Below, piece after piece: positions 24,002-31,576 of a stretch of 64,000 nucleotides of DNA; positions within the stretch are counted from its first letter, which is position 1, and each line of letters begins with the position of its first letter. The notes under the pieces were generated by a model. That model did no database searches. It saw only the letters and a program-made list of their open reading frames with translations, and was not told where the DNA came from. Both the position numbers and the translations under genes were made by a program. Source of the stretch: Gammaproteobacteria bacterium (GTDB lineage: Bacteria > Pseudomonadota > Gammaproteobacteria > Thiohalomonadales > Thiohalomonadaceae); NCBI GenBank assembly GCA_023228645.1, contig JALOAT010000007.1, positions 1-64,000 on the forward strand, written 5' to 3'.

Positions 24002-25843
24002 ATGAACCTGAAAAAGAGTGTGTTGTGGGCTGCGGTGGCGGGAGCGCTCTCTGCGCCCGCTGCGGCCCAGGATGTTTATCTGGTCGCCCGAGCCTTCACC
24101 AAGACCCTCCCGGACGGCGTGACCGTCACCATGTGGGGGTATGCCCAGGATGCCGACGGCAACTTCAACACCACCGAAGACCAGGGACCGGCCAGCGCGC
24201 CGGGGCCACTGATCGTCGTTGCCCATGACGACCCGTCGCTCACCATTCACCTGCGCAACGAACTCGATGTGAACACGTCGCTGTTCATCCCGGGGCAGAT
24301 AGCGCAAGGCGCAGAGCCGGCGTTTTTCACGGACCCACAGGGCCGTCAACGCGTCCGCTCATTCACGCAGGAAACGGCACCCGGGCAAGAGCGCAGCTAT
24401 ACCTGGCCCAACCTGCGGCCAGGCACCTACGCCTATCAGACGGGTACGCACCCGCAAGTGCAGGTGCAGATGGGCCTGTACGGTCCTGCCAAGAAGGACG
24501 CGGGCGCCGGTGAGGCCTATCCCGGCGTTGGCTACGACACACAGCTCGTGCTCCTCTACAGCGAAATCGATCCGACCCTGCACGAGGCGGTCGATCCGGT
24601 GGACCCGGACACCGCGCCGACCTACGGCACCCCCGCTTATCCGAGCACCATCAATTACAGCCCGCGCTATTTCCTGGTGAACGGCGAGCCGCACACCAGC
24701 GCACCGCCCACCATCGACGCGGGTTCCCGCGGTGGGCAGACACTGCTGCGTTTCATCAACATGGGACTGCGCACCCACACGCCGGTGCTGCAAGGTGCCG
24801 ACCTGCGCATCGTGGCGGAGGACGGCAATCTCTACCCGCATCCGCGGCAGCAATACTCGGTGATGCTGCCGGCGGGAGCGACCCGCGACGCGCTGTTCAT
24901 GCCCACGGCGGACGGCACATACGCCATATACGATCGCATGCTGAATCCGGGCATGCTCTCCTATCTGGAAGTCGCGACCAGCACCGCCCCGGAAGCGGTG
25001 AACGACGCCTATAGCACTGCCGAGGACGGCGCACTGAGCGTGGCGGCGCCGGGTGTACTCGGCAACGACAGCAATCCCGAGGGTGGTGCGCTCACCGCTG
25101 TGCTGGTCAACGATGTCACCCACGGCAACCTTACGCTCAACCCCGACGGCTCCTTCGACTACACGCCCGCCGCCGACTTCAGCGGTACCGACGGCTTCAG
25201 CTATCGCGCCGACGGCACGCGGCCGAGCAACGTGGCCTCGGTGACCATCAGCGTGACACCGGCCAACGATCCGCCCACGGGGGCGCCGGATCACGCCAGT
25301 ACCCAGCAAGGCGTGCCGATCATCATCCAGGTGCTGGCCAACGATACGGATCCGGATGGCGATGCGCTCTCGGTGACGAACCTCGCCAATCTGACCGGCG
25401 GCGGCTCGGTGCGACTCGTCGATGACGATCGCGCGGTCGAGTACACGCCGGGCGCGGACACCGGGACCGCGAGCTTCAGCTACACGCCGTTTGACGGCCA
25501 GCTGGAAGGCGCTGCGGTGACGGTGACCATCGAGGTGGTGCCTGCCACGCCAAGCAACGTGGCGCCGGTGGCGGTGGATGACAGCGCACAGGCCCGCCGC
25601 AACCAGTCCATCACCATCGCAGTGCTGACCAATGATACCGATGTCGACGACAACATCGATCCGGCCAGCGTCACCATCACCACCGATCCCAACATGGGCG
25701 GCACGGCGGTGGTCGATGCCGACGGCGTAGTGACCTACACACCGGCGACCAACTTCCGTGGCACAGATACCTTCGCCTACACAGTGAGCGACGGCGCGGG
25801 GGCGGTATCCAACCAGGCCACGGTGCGTGTGAACGTCCGTTAA
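24002..25843 (+). CDS. Multicopper-oxidase-related polypeptide C: ligand-free cupredoxins plus Ig/cadherin-like repeats
   Basis: 613 aa with a signal peptide to about residue 22 (AAAQ). Residues 25-330 form two cupredoxin-like domains closely parallel to the N-terminal domain of polypeptide B (ISVxGPxxxV-type strands, YAYQTGTHPQVQVQMGLYG), with no copper ligands. Residues about 335-613 are three tandem Ig/cadherin-like repeats of the tandem-95 type (NDAYSTAEDG, LANDTDPDGDALSV, DTFAYTVSDGAG), common in adhesins. It is likely a structural subunit that completes a six-cupredoxin assembly and anchors it to the surface or matrix. Confidence 0.78.
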   Translation: MNLKKSVLWAAVAGALSAPAAAQDVYLVARAFTKTLPDGVTVTMWGYAQDADGNFNTTEDQGPASAPGPLIVVAHDDPSLTIHLRNELDVNTSLFIPGQIAQGAEPAFFTDPQGRQRVRSFTQETAPGQERSYTWPNLRPGTYAYQTGTHPQVQVQMGLYGPAKKDAGAGEAYPGVGYDTQLVLLYSEIDPTLHEAVDPVDPDTAPTYGTPAYPSTINYSPRYFLVNGEPHTSAPPTIDAGSRGGQTLLRFINMGLRTHTPVLQGADLRIVAEDGNLYPHPRQQYSVMLPAGATRDALFMPTADGTYAIYDRMLNPGMLSYLEVATSTAPEAVNDAYSTAEDGALSVAAPGVLGNDSNPEGGALTAVLVNDVTHGNLTLNPDGSFDYTPAADFSGTDGFSYRADGTRPSNVASVTISVTPANDPPTGAPDHASTQQGVPIIIQVLANDTDPDGDALSVTNLANLTGGGSVRLVDDDRAVEYTPGADTGTASFSYTPFDGQLEGAAVTVTIEVVPATPSNVAPVAVDDSAQARRNQSITIAVLTNDTDVDDNIDPASVTITTDPNMGGTAVVDADGVVTYTPATNFRGTDTFAYTVSDGAGAVSNQATVRVNVR

Positions 25844-25853
25844 GACAGCCAGA

Positions 25854-25879
25854 CAGGGCAGCCCGCGCGGGCTGCCCTG
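25854..25879. promoter_or_regulatory. Perfect 26-bp palindrome between oxidase C and the next gene
   Basis: CAGGGCAGCCCGC is followed immediately by its exact reverse complement, ending 12 bases before ATG 25892. As RNA it would form a very stable hairpin close to the ribosome site (GGGAGAA). It may be an intra-operon attenuator or terminator, or a dyad-binding site. Confidence 0.6.
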
Positions 25880-25891
25880 GGAGAAATCCAT

Positions 25892-26344
25892 ATGAAAGAC
25901 ACATTGCACAACGCGGTGCTGGCGATGATGCTGGCCGCGGCATCCACACCGTTCGGTGTCACCCTCGCCAGCCCGGGCCAATCTGCAGATCACGCCATCA
26001 GTACAAAAGAAATGCACGAACGTTTCGGCATCGAGGTGCAGGGCATACGCCCCACTGCGGGCGGCTACATGCTGGATTTCCGGTACAAGGTGGTGGACAG
26101 CGAGAAGGCTGCCGGCTTCCTCGGCCACCACCTGGTGCCTCAGCTTGTCGACGAAAGACGCAACGCCCGTCTCATCACACCGGCACCGCCGAAAGTCGGT
26201 CCCATGCGTCAGACGGGCGCCGCCCTCAAGGACGGCCGGACCTACTTCGTGTTCTTCGCCAACCCCGGCAAGGCCGTCAAGGCGGGTGATCCCGTCGCGG
26301 TGGTGCTCGGTGACGTGACCCTGCGCGGACTCACGGTGAACTGA
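25892..26344 (+). CDS. Small exported protein of the oxidase cluster, unknown function
   Basis: 150 aa with a signal peptide (about residues 1-26, ending TLAS). The mature part is a compact mixed domain: GIEVQGIRPTAGGYMLDFRY, then a segment ending FFANPGKAVKAGDPVAVVLG with a beta-rich C-terminus. There are no cysteines; a few histidines (in DHAIS and GHHLVP) could bind metal. I do not recognise a named family. Its position after the three oxidase polypeptides suggests an assembly or accessory factor. Confidence 0.65.
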   Translation: MKDTLHNAVLAMMLAAASTPFGVTLASPGQSADHAISTKEMHERFGIEVQGIRPTAGGYMLDFRYKVVDSEKAAGFLGHHLVPQLVDERRNARLITPAPPKVGPMRQTGAALKDGRTYFVFFANPGKAVKAGDPVAVVLGDVTLRGLTVN

Positions 26345-26472
26345 ATGTATTCCTGTTCATCGCCGGTTGCGTGGACGCCGTCAACACAGAACCCTGTGTG
26401 TTCGGCTGTTCCCCTTGAGGGTCCGTTCCGCTACGCCTTCGTTCGTTTATGGCAGCCAGAGAAGGCATCGGT

Positions 26473-28257
26473 ATGAGCAACAAACATCGCGGCTATCTGT
26501 TGCTGGGCGGTATGGTCTGCGCCTCGGGCGCCCTGGCCGGTGAACTCACACCGGACCTGGCTGCGCGCATCCAAAGTGCCGGCCCGGACGATCCCATCCG
26601 CGTCATTGTCACGCTGAACGAGCAAGTGGATGTGGACCGCTATCGTGGCCGCCGCCGCGGCGATCTGGTCGACGCGCTGCGCAGGCACGCCACGGTGACG
26701 CAGGCGCCGTTGCGAGCAGACATGACGCGGGCGGGCGTAAGCGGCGTGAAGCCGCTCTGGATCATCAACAGCCTGGCCGCCGAAGTGCCGGCGCGCCTGC
26801 TCAAGTCGCTGGCGCGCCGCCCCGACGTGGCCCAAGTGCGGCTCGACGCGGAAGCCACACTGCCCCCCACGGCACCCACCGGCGCGTCGCCCACCTGGAA
26901 CCTCTCGGCTATCCGTGCCGATGCCGTGTGGGCCGAGGGCATCACTGGCAGCGGCACGGTGGTGGCCAGCCTGGACACCGGCGCGGACATCCACCACCCC
27001 GATCTGCACGCCAAGTGGCGCGGCGGAACCAACAGCTGGTATGACCCGTACGGACAGCATGTGGCCGCTCCCCACGACGGCCACGGCCATGGCACCCAGA
27101 CACTGGGCATCATGGTGGGCGGCGATGCCGGAGGTGTCAGTATTGGCGTCGCTCCCGGCTCGCAATGGATCGCCGCACGGATCTTCAACGACCTGAACAC
27201 CGCGTATACCAGCGCCATTCATCTCGCCTTCCAGTGGACCCTGGATCCGGACGGCGACCCCACCACCGACGACATGCCGGACGTCGTGGTCGGGGCGTGG
27301 GGACTATTGAGCACCAATGCCTGCGATGCCGAGTTCCGGCCCGACATCCAGGCGCTCAAGGCCGCCGACATCGCAGTCGCCTTCTCGGCCGGGAACAGCG
27401 GGCCGTCCTACTTCACCAGCATCAGTCCGGCCAACTATCCGGAGAGCTATGCGATCGGCGCGGTGGATGAAAGTCTGCGCCTCGCGAGCTTCAGCGCCCG
27501 CGGCCCCTCGACCTGCACGGGCGGCTTCTATCCACACGTGGTCGCCCCGGGCGCCAATGTGCGCACCGCCGATCTGTCCTTCGCTGGCGCGGTTGCCGAT
27601 CCCTACATCACCGTCAGCGGAACGTCCTACTCTGCGGCCCACGTGGGTGGCGCCATGGCCCTGTTGCGCTCTGCCGTCAACGCCGCCGATGTGACGCAGC
27701 TCGAAGCGGCGCTGAACGAAAGCGCCGTCGACCTTGGCCACGCCGGCGCCGACAATGCCTTCGGTCATGGCCTCGTCGATGTGATGGCGGCCTATCAGCG
27801 TCTGGTGCAGGCCACGCCGCCGCCCGCCGGTGATCCGCCGCCGGTGGAGGAACAGCCACCCGCGGAAGAGCCGCCACCGGGCACGGGCGGTGATGCAGAA
27901 ACGGATGCCGATGGCGATGGCTACACCGTGGCAAACGGCGACTGCAACGATGCCGATGCCACCATCCACCCCGGCGCGCTCGAAGTGAAGCACGACGGCA
28001 TCGACCAGGACTGCAACGGCTACGACCACACCCTCGCCATCACACGCGCCCTGTATACCGCCCGGCGCGGCACCCTGGAAGTGATCGCGACCAGTCAATA
28101 CGGCGCCCAGGCCGACCCTTCGGTACACGGTATCGGCCCCATGACCTGGAGTGCGACCCGGGGTACCTGGGAACTTCGCCTCACCACCAGCAATCCCGGC
28201 ACCGTCACCGTTACCGGCGTCGAGGGTAGCGAAGAGGCCCATGTCAGTGTGCGTTGA
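26473..28257 (+). CDS. Subtilisin-family (S8) serine protease with C-terminal MopE-like metal-binding motif
   Basis: 594 aa: signal peptide (to about residue 23), inhibitor-I9-like propeptide (41-127), then the S8 domain with D168 (SLDTG), H206 (GHGHGTQT) and S385 (SGTSYSAAH), all three catalytic residues present. A proline/glutamate linker (449-470) leads to D478-A-D-G-D-G-Y...N-D-A-D...PGA-E...DGIDQDCNG (to about 516), the motif of the copper-binding MopE-type repeat, and a short Ig-like tail. It could process the secreted oxidase, the beta-helix protein or curlin. I took ATG 26473 (AGAAGG upstream) rather than 26449, which lacks a ribosome site and breaks the signal peptide. Confidence 0.88.
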   Translation: MSNKHRGYLLLGGMVCASGALAGELTPDLAARIQSAGPDDPIRVIVTLNEQVDVDRYRGRRRGDLVDALRRHATVTQAPLRADMTRAGVSGVKPLWIINSLAAEVPARLLKSLARRPDVAQVRLDAEATLPPTAPTGASPTWNLSAIRADAVWAEGITGSGTVVASLDTGADIHHPDLHAKWRGGTNSWYDPYGQHVAAPHDGHGHGTQTLGIMVGGDAGGVSIGVAPGSQWIAARIFNDLNTAYTSAIHLAFQWTLDPDGDPTTDDMPDVVVGAWGLLSTNACDAEFRPDIQALKAADIAVAFSAGNSGPSYFTSISPANYPESYAIGAVDESLRLASFSARGPSTCTGGFYPHVVAPGANVRTADLSFAGAVADPYITVSGTSYSAAHVGGAMALLRSAVNAADVTQLEAALNESAVDLGHAGADNAFGHGLVDVMAAYQRLVQATPPPAGDPPPVEEQPPAEEPPPGTGGDAETDADGDGYTVANGDCNDADATIHPGALEVKHDGIDQDCNGYDHTLAITRALYTARRGTLEVIATSQYGAQADPSVHGIGPMTWSATRGTWELRLTTSNPGTVTVTGVEGSEEAHVSVR

Positions 28258-28525
28258 ATCCTGCCGCGTCAATCGCCCAGAGGCTGGGCTCCTACAATAT
28301 CTTTCCCCCTGTAGGAGCCGACCCTGTCGGCGATGCGCCGGCGGCAGAAACCACCTATCCAGCGCGCACCATCTTTCCTCGCGAAAATGTGGCCAAAAGA
28401 CAGATCGTGTAAGGCGAGCCATGCCCGTCTCTTCATGCCGCAACAAGACGGCGGCCACGGGCCGCCCTATGCCACTTCGTAGGCACCGAGCAATGCGGAA
28501 TCCGGGAAGCCGCTGCGGTCCGACA

Positions 28526-28596
28526 GAAAACATTTCAACGCAAAGGGCGCAAAGAACGTAGAGAACGTAGAGAACGTAGAGAACGTAGAGAACACC
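28526..28596. repeat. 9-bp tandem array (GAGAACGTA) with a GCAAAGG-type arm
   Basis: GAAAACATTTCAACGCAAAG (28526-28545) begins like the arms at 59886 and 63276. It is followed by one AAGAACGTA, three exact GAGAACGTA units and a decayed unit (28552-28596). The copy number could vary between strains. Confidence 0.8.
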
Positions 28597-28709
28597 AAGG
28601 GGACACAATCCCGTAGTCCGGATCGAGCAACGCGGAATCCGGGAAACTGGGCGTGGACGCACGAACTGGCGGGAAACAAAACGAGAGAATGAACCTGGAG
28701 GAAGCGAAG

Positions 28710-28729
28710 GGGGCGGGTTTCCCCGCCCC
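28710..28729 (-). terminator. Terminator-like hairpin after csgA
   Basis: On the minus strand GGGGCGGG (28729-28722) pairs with CCCGCCCC (28717-28710) across a 4-base loop, 12 bases past the csgA stop. It is followed by C then TTCGCTTCC, a weak T-rich tail. Confidence 0.5.
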
Positions 28730-28741
28730 TCACGTCATGGA

Positions 28742-29677
28742 TTACATCGTACCCTGGAACACGTTCACGTAATTCCCGGCACCGCCGGTCTGGGTGATGT
28801 TGGCCATTTGCCCGTTGTCGTTCTGCACGACATCGACCACGTTGTAGTTGGCCGGGTTACCCGTCCCGAGCTGAGTGACACTGGCGTAATGGTCATTGCC
28901 GGTCTGGGTGATGTTTGCTTCGTTATAGTCGGCGTAAGCTAAGCCATCTCCCTGATTGACGGCGGCGACATTGTCCTGACCAAGCTGGTTGATCGTTGCG
29001 ATGCTCGCGTAGGAGTAGTCCTGGGTAATATCGGCGGTGTTGTTGATGCCGGACTGAATCATCTCGGCCACGCCGTAATCCGATACGTTGGCTTGCAGGA
29101 TGCTGCCGGTGTTTCCGGCACCGTATTGGGTGATGCTCGCCACGTTGTCCCATGTGTCCATCTGGGTGATGGCGGCATTCAGATTCGATCCGCCCTGGAC
29201 GACGACCGCCGAGTCATAGTCCGCCATATCCTGGGTAATCGATGCCACCAAATCGCTGCCCGTCTGGCTGATGGACGCCGAGGAAAGCTCCGAACTCCCG
29301 AGTTGGCTGATAGTCGCCAAAGCCGCTGGCGCCGCACTCTGATCGATGCTCGCGCTGCTCGTCTTGGAATCCTGAATCACGGTGGCGAGGGCCCCGACCG
29401 AGGCATCTTGATTGATGGTCACGATGTTGTCGTCGCCGGTGGTGTTCACGTCGACCGTCATGGCCGCGGCCGAGTTGGCCTGATTCACGTTGGCGCTGTT
29501 GCCGTCGCCGCTCTGGGAAATGGTTGCCAGCGCGCCGGTGGTGGCATTCTGCTCGACGACAATGGCGTTGGCGTTGCCATCCTGGCTCGAAACGACCGAG
29601 TTTCCGTCACCTGCGAATGTGGAACCGGTGAACCCAAGCGCCAGGCCCACTGCAATGGAAATGTATGTCCTTTTCAT
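28742..29677 (-). CDS. csgA: Major curlin-like amyloid subunit (CsgA family)
   Basis: 311 aa, twice the length of E. coli CsgA (151). The signal peptide ends near residue 22 (TFAG). The rest is roughly a dozen imperfect curlin repeats with the spaced pattern Q-x-G-x2-N-x5-Q (ISQSGDGNSANVNQ, ITQYGAGNTGSI, INQLGQDNVAAVNQ, ITQTGNDHYASVTQ). It is poor in charged and aromatic residues, with no cysteine. Such repeats stack as a beta-solenoid amyloid outside the cell. It lies 15 bases downstream of the csgB-like gene with an AAGGGAG ribosome site. Confidence 0.9.
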   Translation of the reverse strand: MKRTYISIAVGLALGFTGSTFAGDGNSVVSSQDGNANAIVVEQNATTGALATISQSGDGNSANVNQANSAAAMTVDVNTTGDDNIVTINQDASVGALATVIQDSKTSSASIDQSAAPAALATISQLGSSELSSASISQTGSDLVASITQDMADYDSAVVVQGGSNLNAAITQMDTWDNVASITQYGAGNTGSILQANVSDYGVAEMIQSGINNTADITQDYSYASIATINQLGQDNVAAVNQGDGLAYADYNEANITQTGNDHYASVTQLGTGNPANYNVVDVVQNDNGQMANITQTGGAGNYVNVFQGTM

Positions 29678-29692
29678 CCGAAGCTCCCTTTC

Positions 29693-30187
29693 TCACTGTT
29701 GCACTACCCGTGTGTTGTTACCGGTCCCCCACTGCCATACGGTTGCCCGTAGCTGGTTTCCGTACTGTTCCACCATGGCTGTGTTTCCCACGCCCCACTG
29801 GAAAAGATCCGCTTCATTGCCCACGCCGTACTGGGTTACCGCCGTGTCGTTCCGTTCACCTGACTGCTGCACGATAATCGCGTTGTGGTCGCCGTCCTGA
29901 AGCAGCGCGGCATGGTTCATCTGTCCGTCCTGCGCCAGGTCGAGCCAATTCCCGGCGCCCCATTGTCTCGCCTCGATACTGTTGTGCGTGCCTTGCTGCA
30001 TGGCATTCAGTTCGTTCGCAATACCATCCTGCGTCACCACGAAGCTGTTGTAGCCCGACATTGGCTCCGCCAGAACCACGGGATCGTTACCGGGGTCGAG
30101 ATCCGGCGACTCGCTGGCCCAAGGCACTGCCGGCGTGCATAACAGGGCCACCGCGAACCTGCACAAATATCGGGGTAGGTAAGGCAT
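29693..30187 (-). CDS. csgB: Minor curlin / nucleator-like subunit (CsgB family)
   Basis: 164 aa: signal peptide to about residue 24, a short acidic segment (SPDLDPGNDP), then about five curlin repeats (VTQDGIANELNAMQQ, ARQWGAGNWLDLAQ, VTQYGVGNEADLFQ, VEQYGNQLRATVWQWG). It is richer in tryptophan and charged residues than the following csgA product, and it precedes csgA, so it is probably the surface nucleator. The operon order csgG-csgB-csgA differs from E. coli, where csgBA and csgDEFG diverge. Confidence 0.85.
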   Translation of the reverse strand: MPYLPRYLCRFAVALLCTPAVPWASESPDLDPGNDPVVLAEPMSGYNSFVVTQDGIANELNAMQQGTHNSIEARQWGAGNWLDLAQDGQMNHAALLQDGDHNAIIVQQSGERNDTAVTQYGVGNEADLFQWGVGNTAMVEQYGNQLRATVWQWGTGNNTRVVQQ

Positions 30188-30298
30188 GGTCTCCAGTATG
30201 GTGTCGGCGTGCTGCCCCAGCCATACGTAGAAGGCGGTAATTTGGCGGCGAAGCGTCTAATGCATTGGTACGAGAGAACGGCTGAAGGGCGGGCGCGG

Positions 30299-31153
30299 TT
30301 ACTCGGCGGCGGTGAGCAGCTTCTGTTCGCCGAGGTAGGCGCGGATGACTGGCGAGGCGAGGTCCTCCGGCTTCTGCAATTGCCAGAGCCCCTTGTCGAT
30401 ACCCTGCGCAATCAGGTGGATCAGCGCCGACTCGATGGCATCGCGTACACACAGTTGCGCCGGTTCGTTGCGCGAGAATCCGGCTTCCAGTTCGAGCAGG
30501 CGCTTGAAGCGCACGAAACGGAATACTCCGGAGTCGAGCTGGTATGAATAGATCGTCTTGCTGGTGGAGACACTGGCCAGGACCTGCCCGGTGCGGATGT
30601 CGACTGCGCGCAGGCCGACCGTAACCTGGTCCATACGATAGAGCTCCGAAGCGCCGATGCCGAAATAGCGCGCCCCGGCGCCGCCTGTCTTCACGTTGGT
30701 CTCGTAAGCCACGATGCCCCCGGTGAGCAGGACGCTCGATGCATAAAGCGGTGGCAGATCGTCCAGCTTGCGCTGTTCGTTGCTGGCCCTGGCGATCTTG
30801 CGTTCCGTGAGCAGGTCCTGCAGGTTTTCCCTTTCCACCGGAAGAAACCAGCCGGAATCCAGCGCGGCCTTCACGAGCATGGAGACCGCGCCCTGGGTGA
30901 CGGCCGTGGAAAATGAGCTGGCGGGCGCTGGCCGGTACTGCCCGGTCTGGTCGCGAAACCCGTACACCGCCACCGTGATCGGACCTTTCGGCCGTGGCAG
31001 TGCGAGGAGATCGCTCAAGGTTTCGCCGGCGGGCGTAAGCGTGGGTGAATCACGGGGCGGCACTGCCGACTCGCCGACGAACACCGCACAGCCCGATTGC
31101 CCGCTCAGCATCACAGCCAATGCAACGAGGCGCCATGCGTGCATCATGCTCAT
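30299..31153 (-). CDS. csgG: Curli secretion channel lipoprotein CsgG
   Basis: 284 aa (E. coli CsgG 277). The lipoprotein signal has C22 in GQSGCAV. Conserved CsgG blocks are obvious: FRDQTGQYRPAPASSFSTAV, NLQDLLTERKIARA, GGAGARYFGIGAS, and the C-terminal NEPAQLCVRDAIESALIHLI and GIDKGLWQLQ. It forms the nonameric outer-membrane pore for curli subunits. It begins 3 bases after csgF ends. Confidence 0.96.
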   Translation of the reverse strand: MSMMHAWRLVALAVMLSGQSGCAVFVGESAVPPRDSPTLTPAGETLSDLLALPRPKGPITVAVYGFRDQTGQYRPAPASSFSTAVTQGAVSMLVKAALDSGWFLPVERENLQDLLTERKIARASNEQRKLDDLPPLYASSVLLTGGIVAYETNVKTGGAGARYFGIGASELYRMDQVTVGLRAVDIRTGQVLASVSTSKTIYSYQLDSGVFRFVRFKRLLELEAGFSRNEPAQLCVRDAIESALIHLIAQGIDKGLWQLQKPEDLASPVIRAYLGEQKLLTAAE

Positions 31154-31156
31154 CGG

Positions 31157-31576
31157 CTACATCGCAGTCGAGATCTGGAACGATGAGGTGGCGCCCGTGG
31201 TCTTGTCGGTGGTGGTCACCTGCAGGACGCCGCCGCCCAGATCGATGATGTCGATGATGAAGTCACTGGTCTCCAGGGTGCCCGGCACGAGTTCGCCGTT
31301 GGCGTCGAACAGGCTGCTGCTCAGGGAAGAGGCAATGCGGTTCAAGATTGATCGTTGCAGGAGATCGTTGAAGCGCTCCAAGTCCGACTGGGACGCGCGG
31401 GGATCCACCGCATCCGGATCCTTGAGATCATCCTGGAGCTGCGCGTTGTTGAGCAGGAAACTGCCAATGAGTGGATTGCCGCCAAAGCTCGGGTTGATCG
31501 GTTCGTAAACCAGCTCGGTGGCCTGGGCGCCGTGCGCAAGCAAGGCCAACAGCAGCGCAAATCCCTGCGTATACAT
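31157..31576 (-). CDS. csgF: Curli assembly factor CsgF
   Basis: 139 aa. After a signal peptide (to about QAT, residue 20) comes the family hallmark YEPINPSFGGNPLIGSFLLN, the segment that inserts into the CsgG pore as a constriction. CsgF couples secretion to fibre nucleation at the surface. The start shares one base with the csgE stop (TGATG), so translation is coupled. Confidence 0.95.
   Translation of the reverse strand: MYTQGFALLLALLAHGAQATELVYEPINPSFGGNPLIGSFLLNNAQLQDDLKDPDAVDPRASQSDLERFNDLLQRSILNRIASSLSSSLFDANGELVPGTLETSDFIIDIIDLGGGVLQVTTTDKTTGATSSFQISTAM

Larger units (their letters stand above)
28258..28741. repeat. 484-base gap between convergent protease and curli operons, filled with short repeats
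   Basis: No gene is visible. In order: a GGCTCCTAC/GTAGGAGCC hairpin (28287-28319) of the REP type common in gammaproteobacteria; the GGCGGCC-acg-GGCCGCC palindrome (28450-28466), also at 42824 and 49471; two copies of a unit resembling CGTAG...GAGCAA-GCGGAATCCGGG (28478-28506, 28612-28643); the 9-bp tandem array at 28552-28596; and a terminator-like hairpin at 28710-28729. Confidence 0.8.

Noticed and set aside
22664..26131. Long minus-strand frames antisense to oxidase B and C
   Set aside because: No motif or plausible start; the sense frames carry copper ligands and signal peptides.
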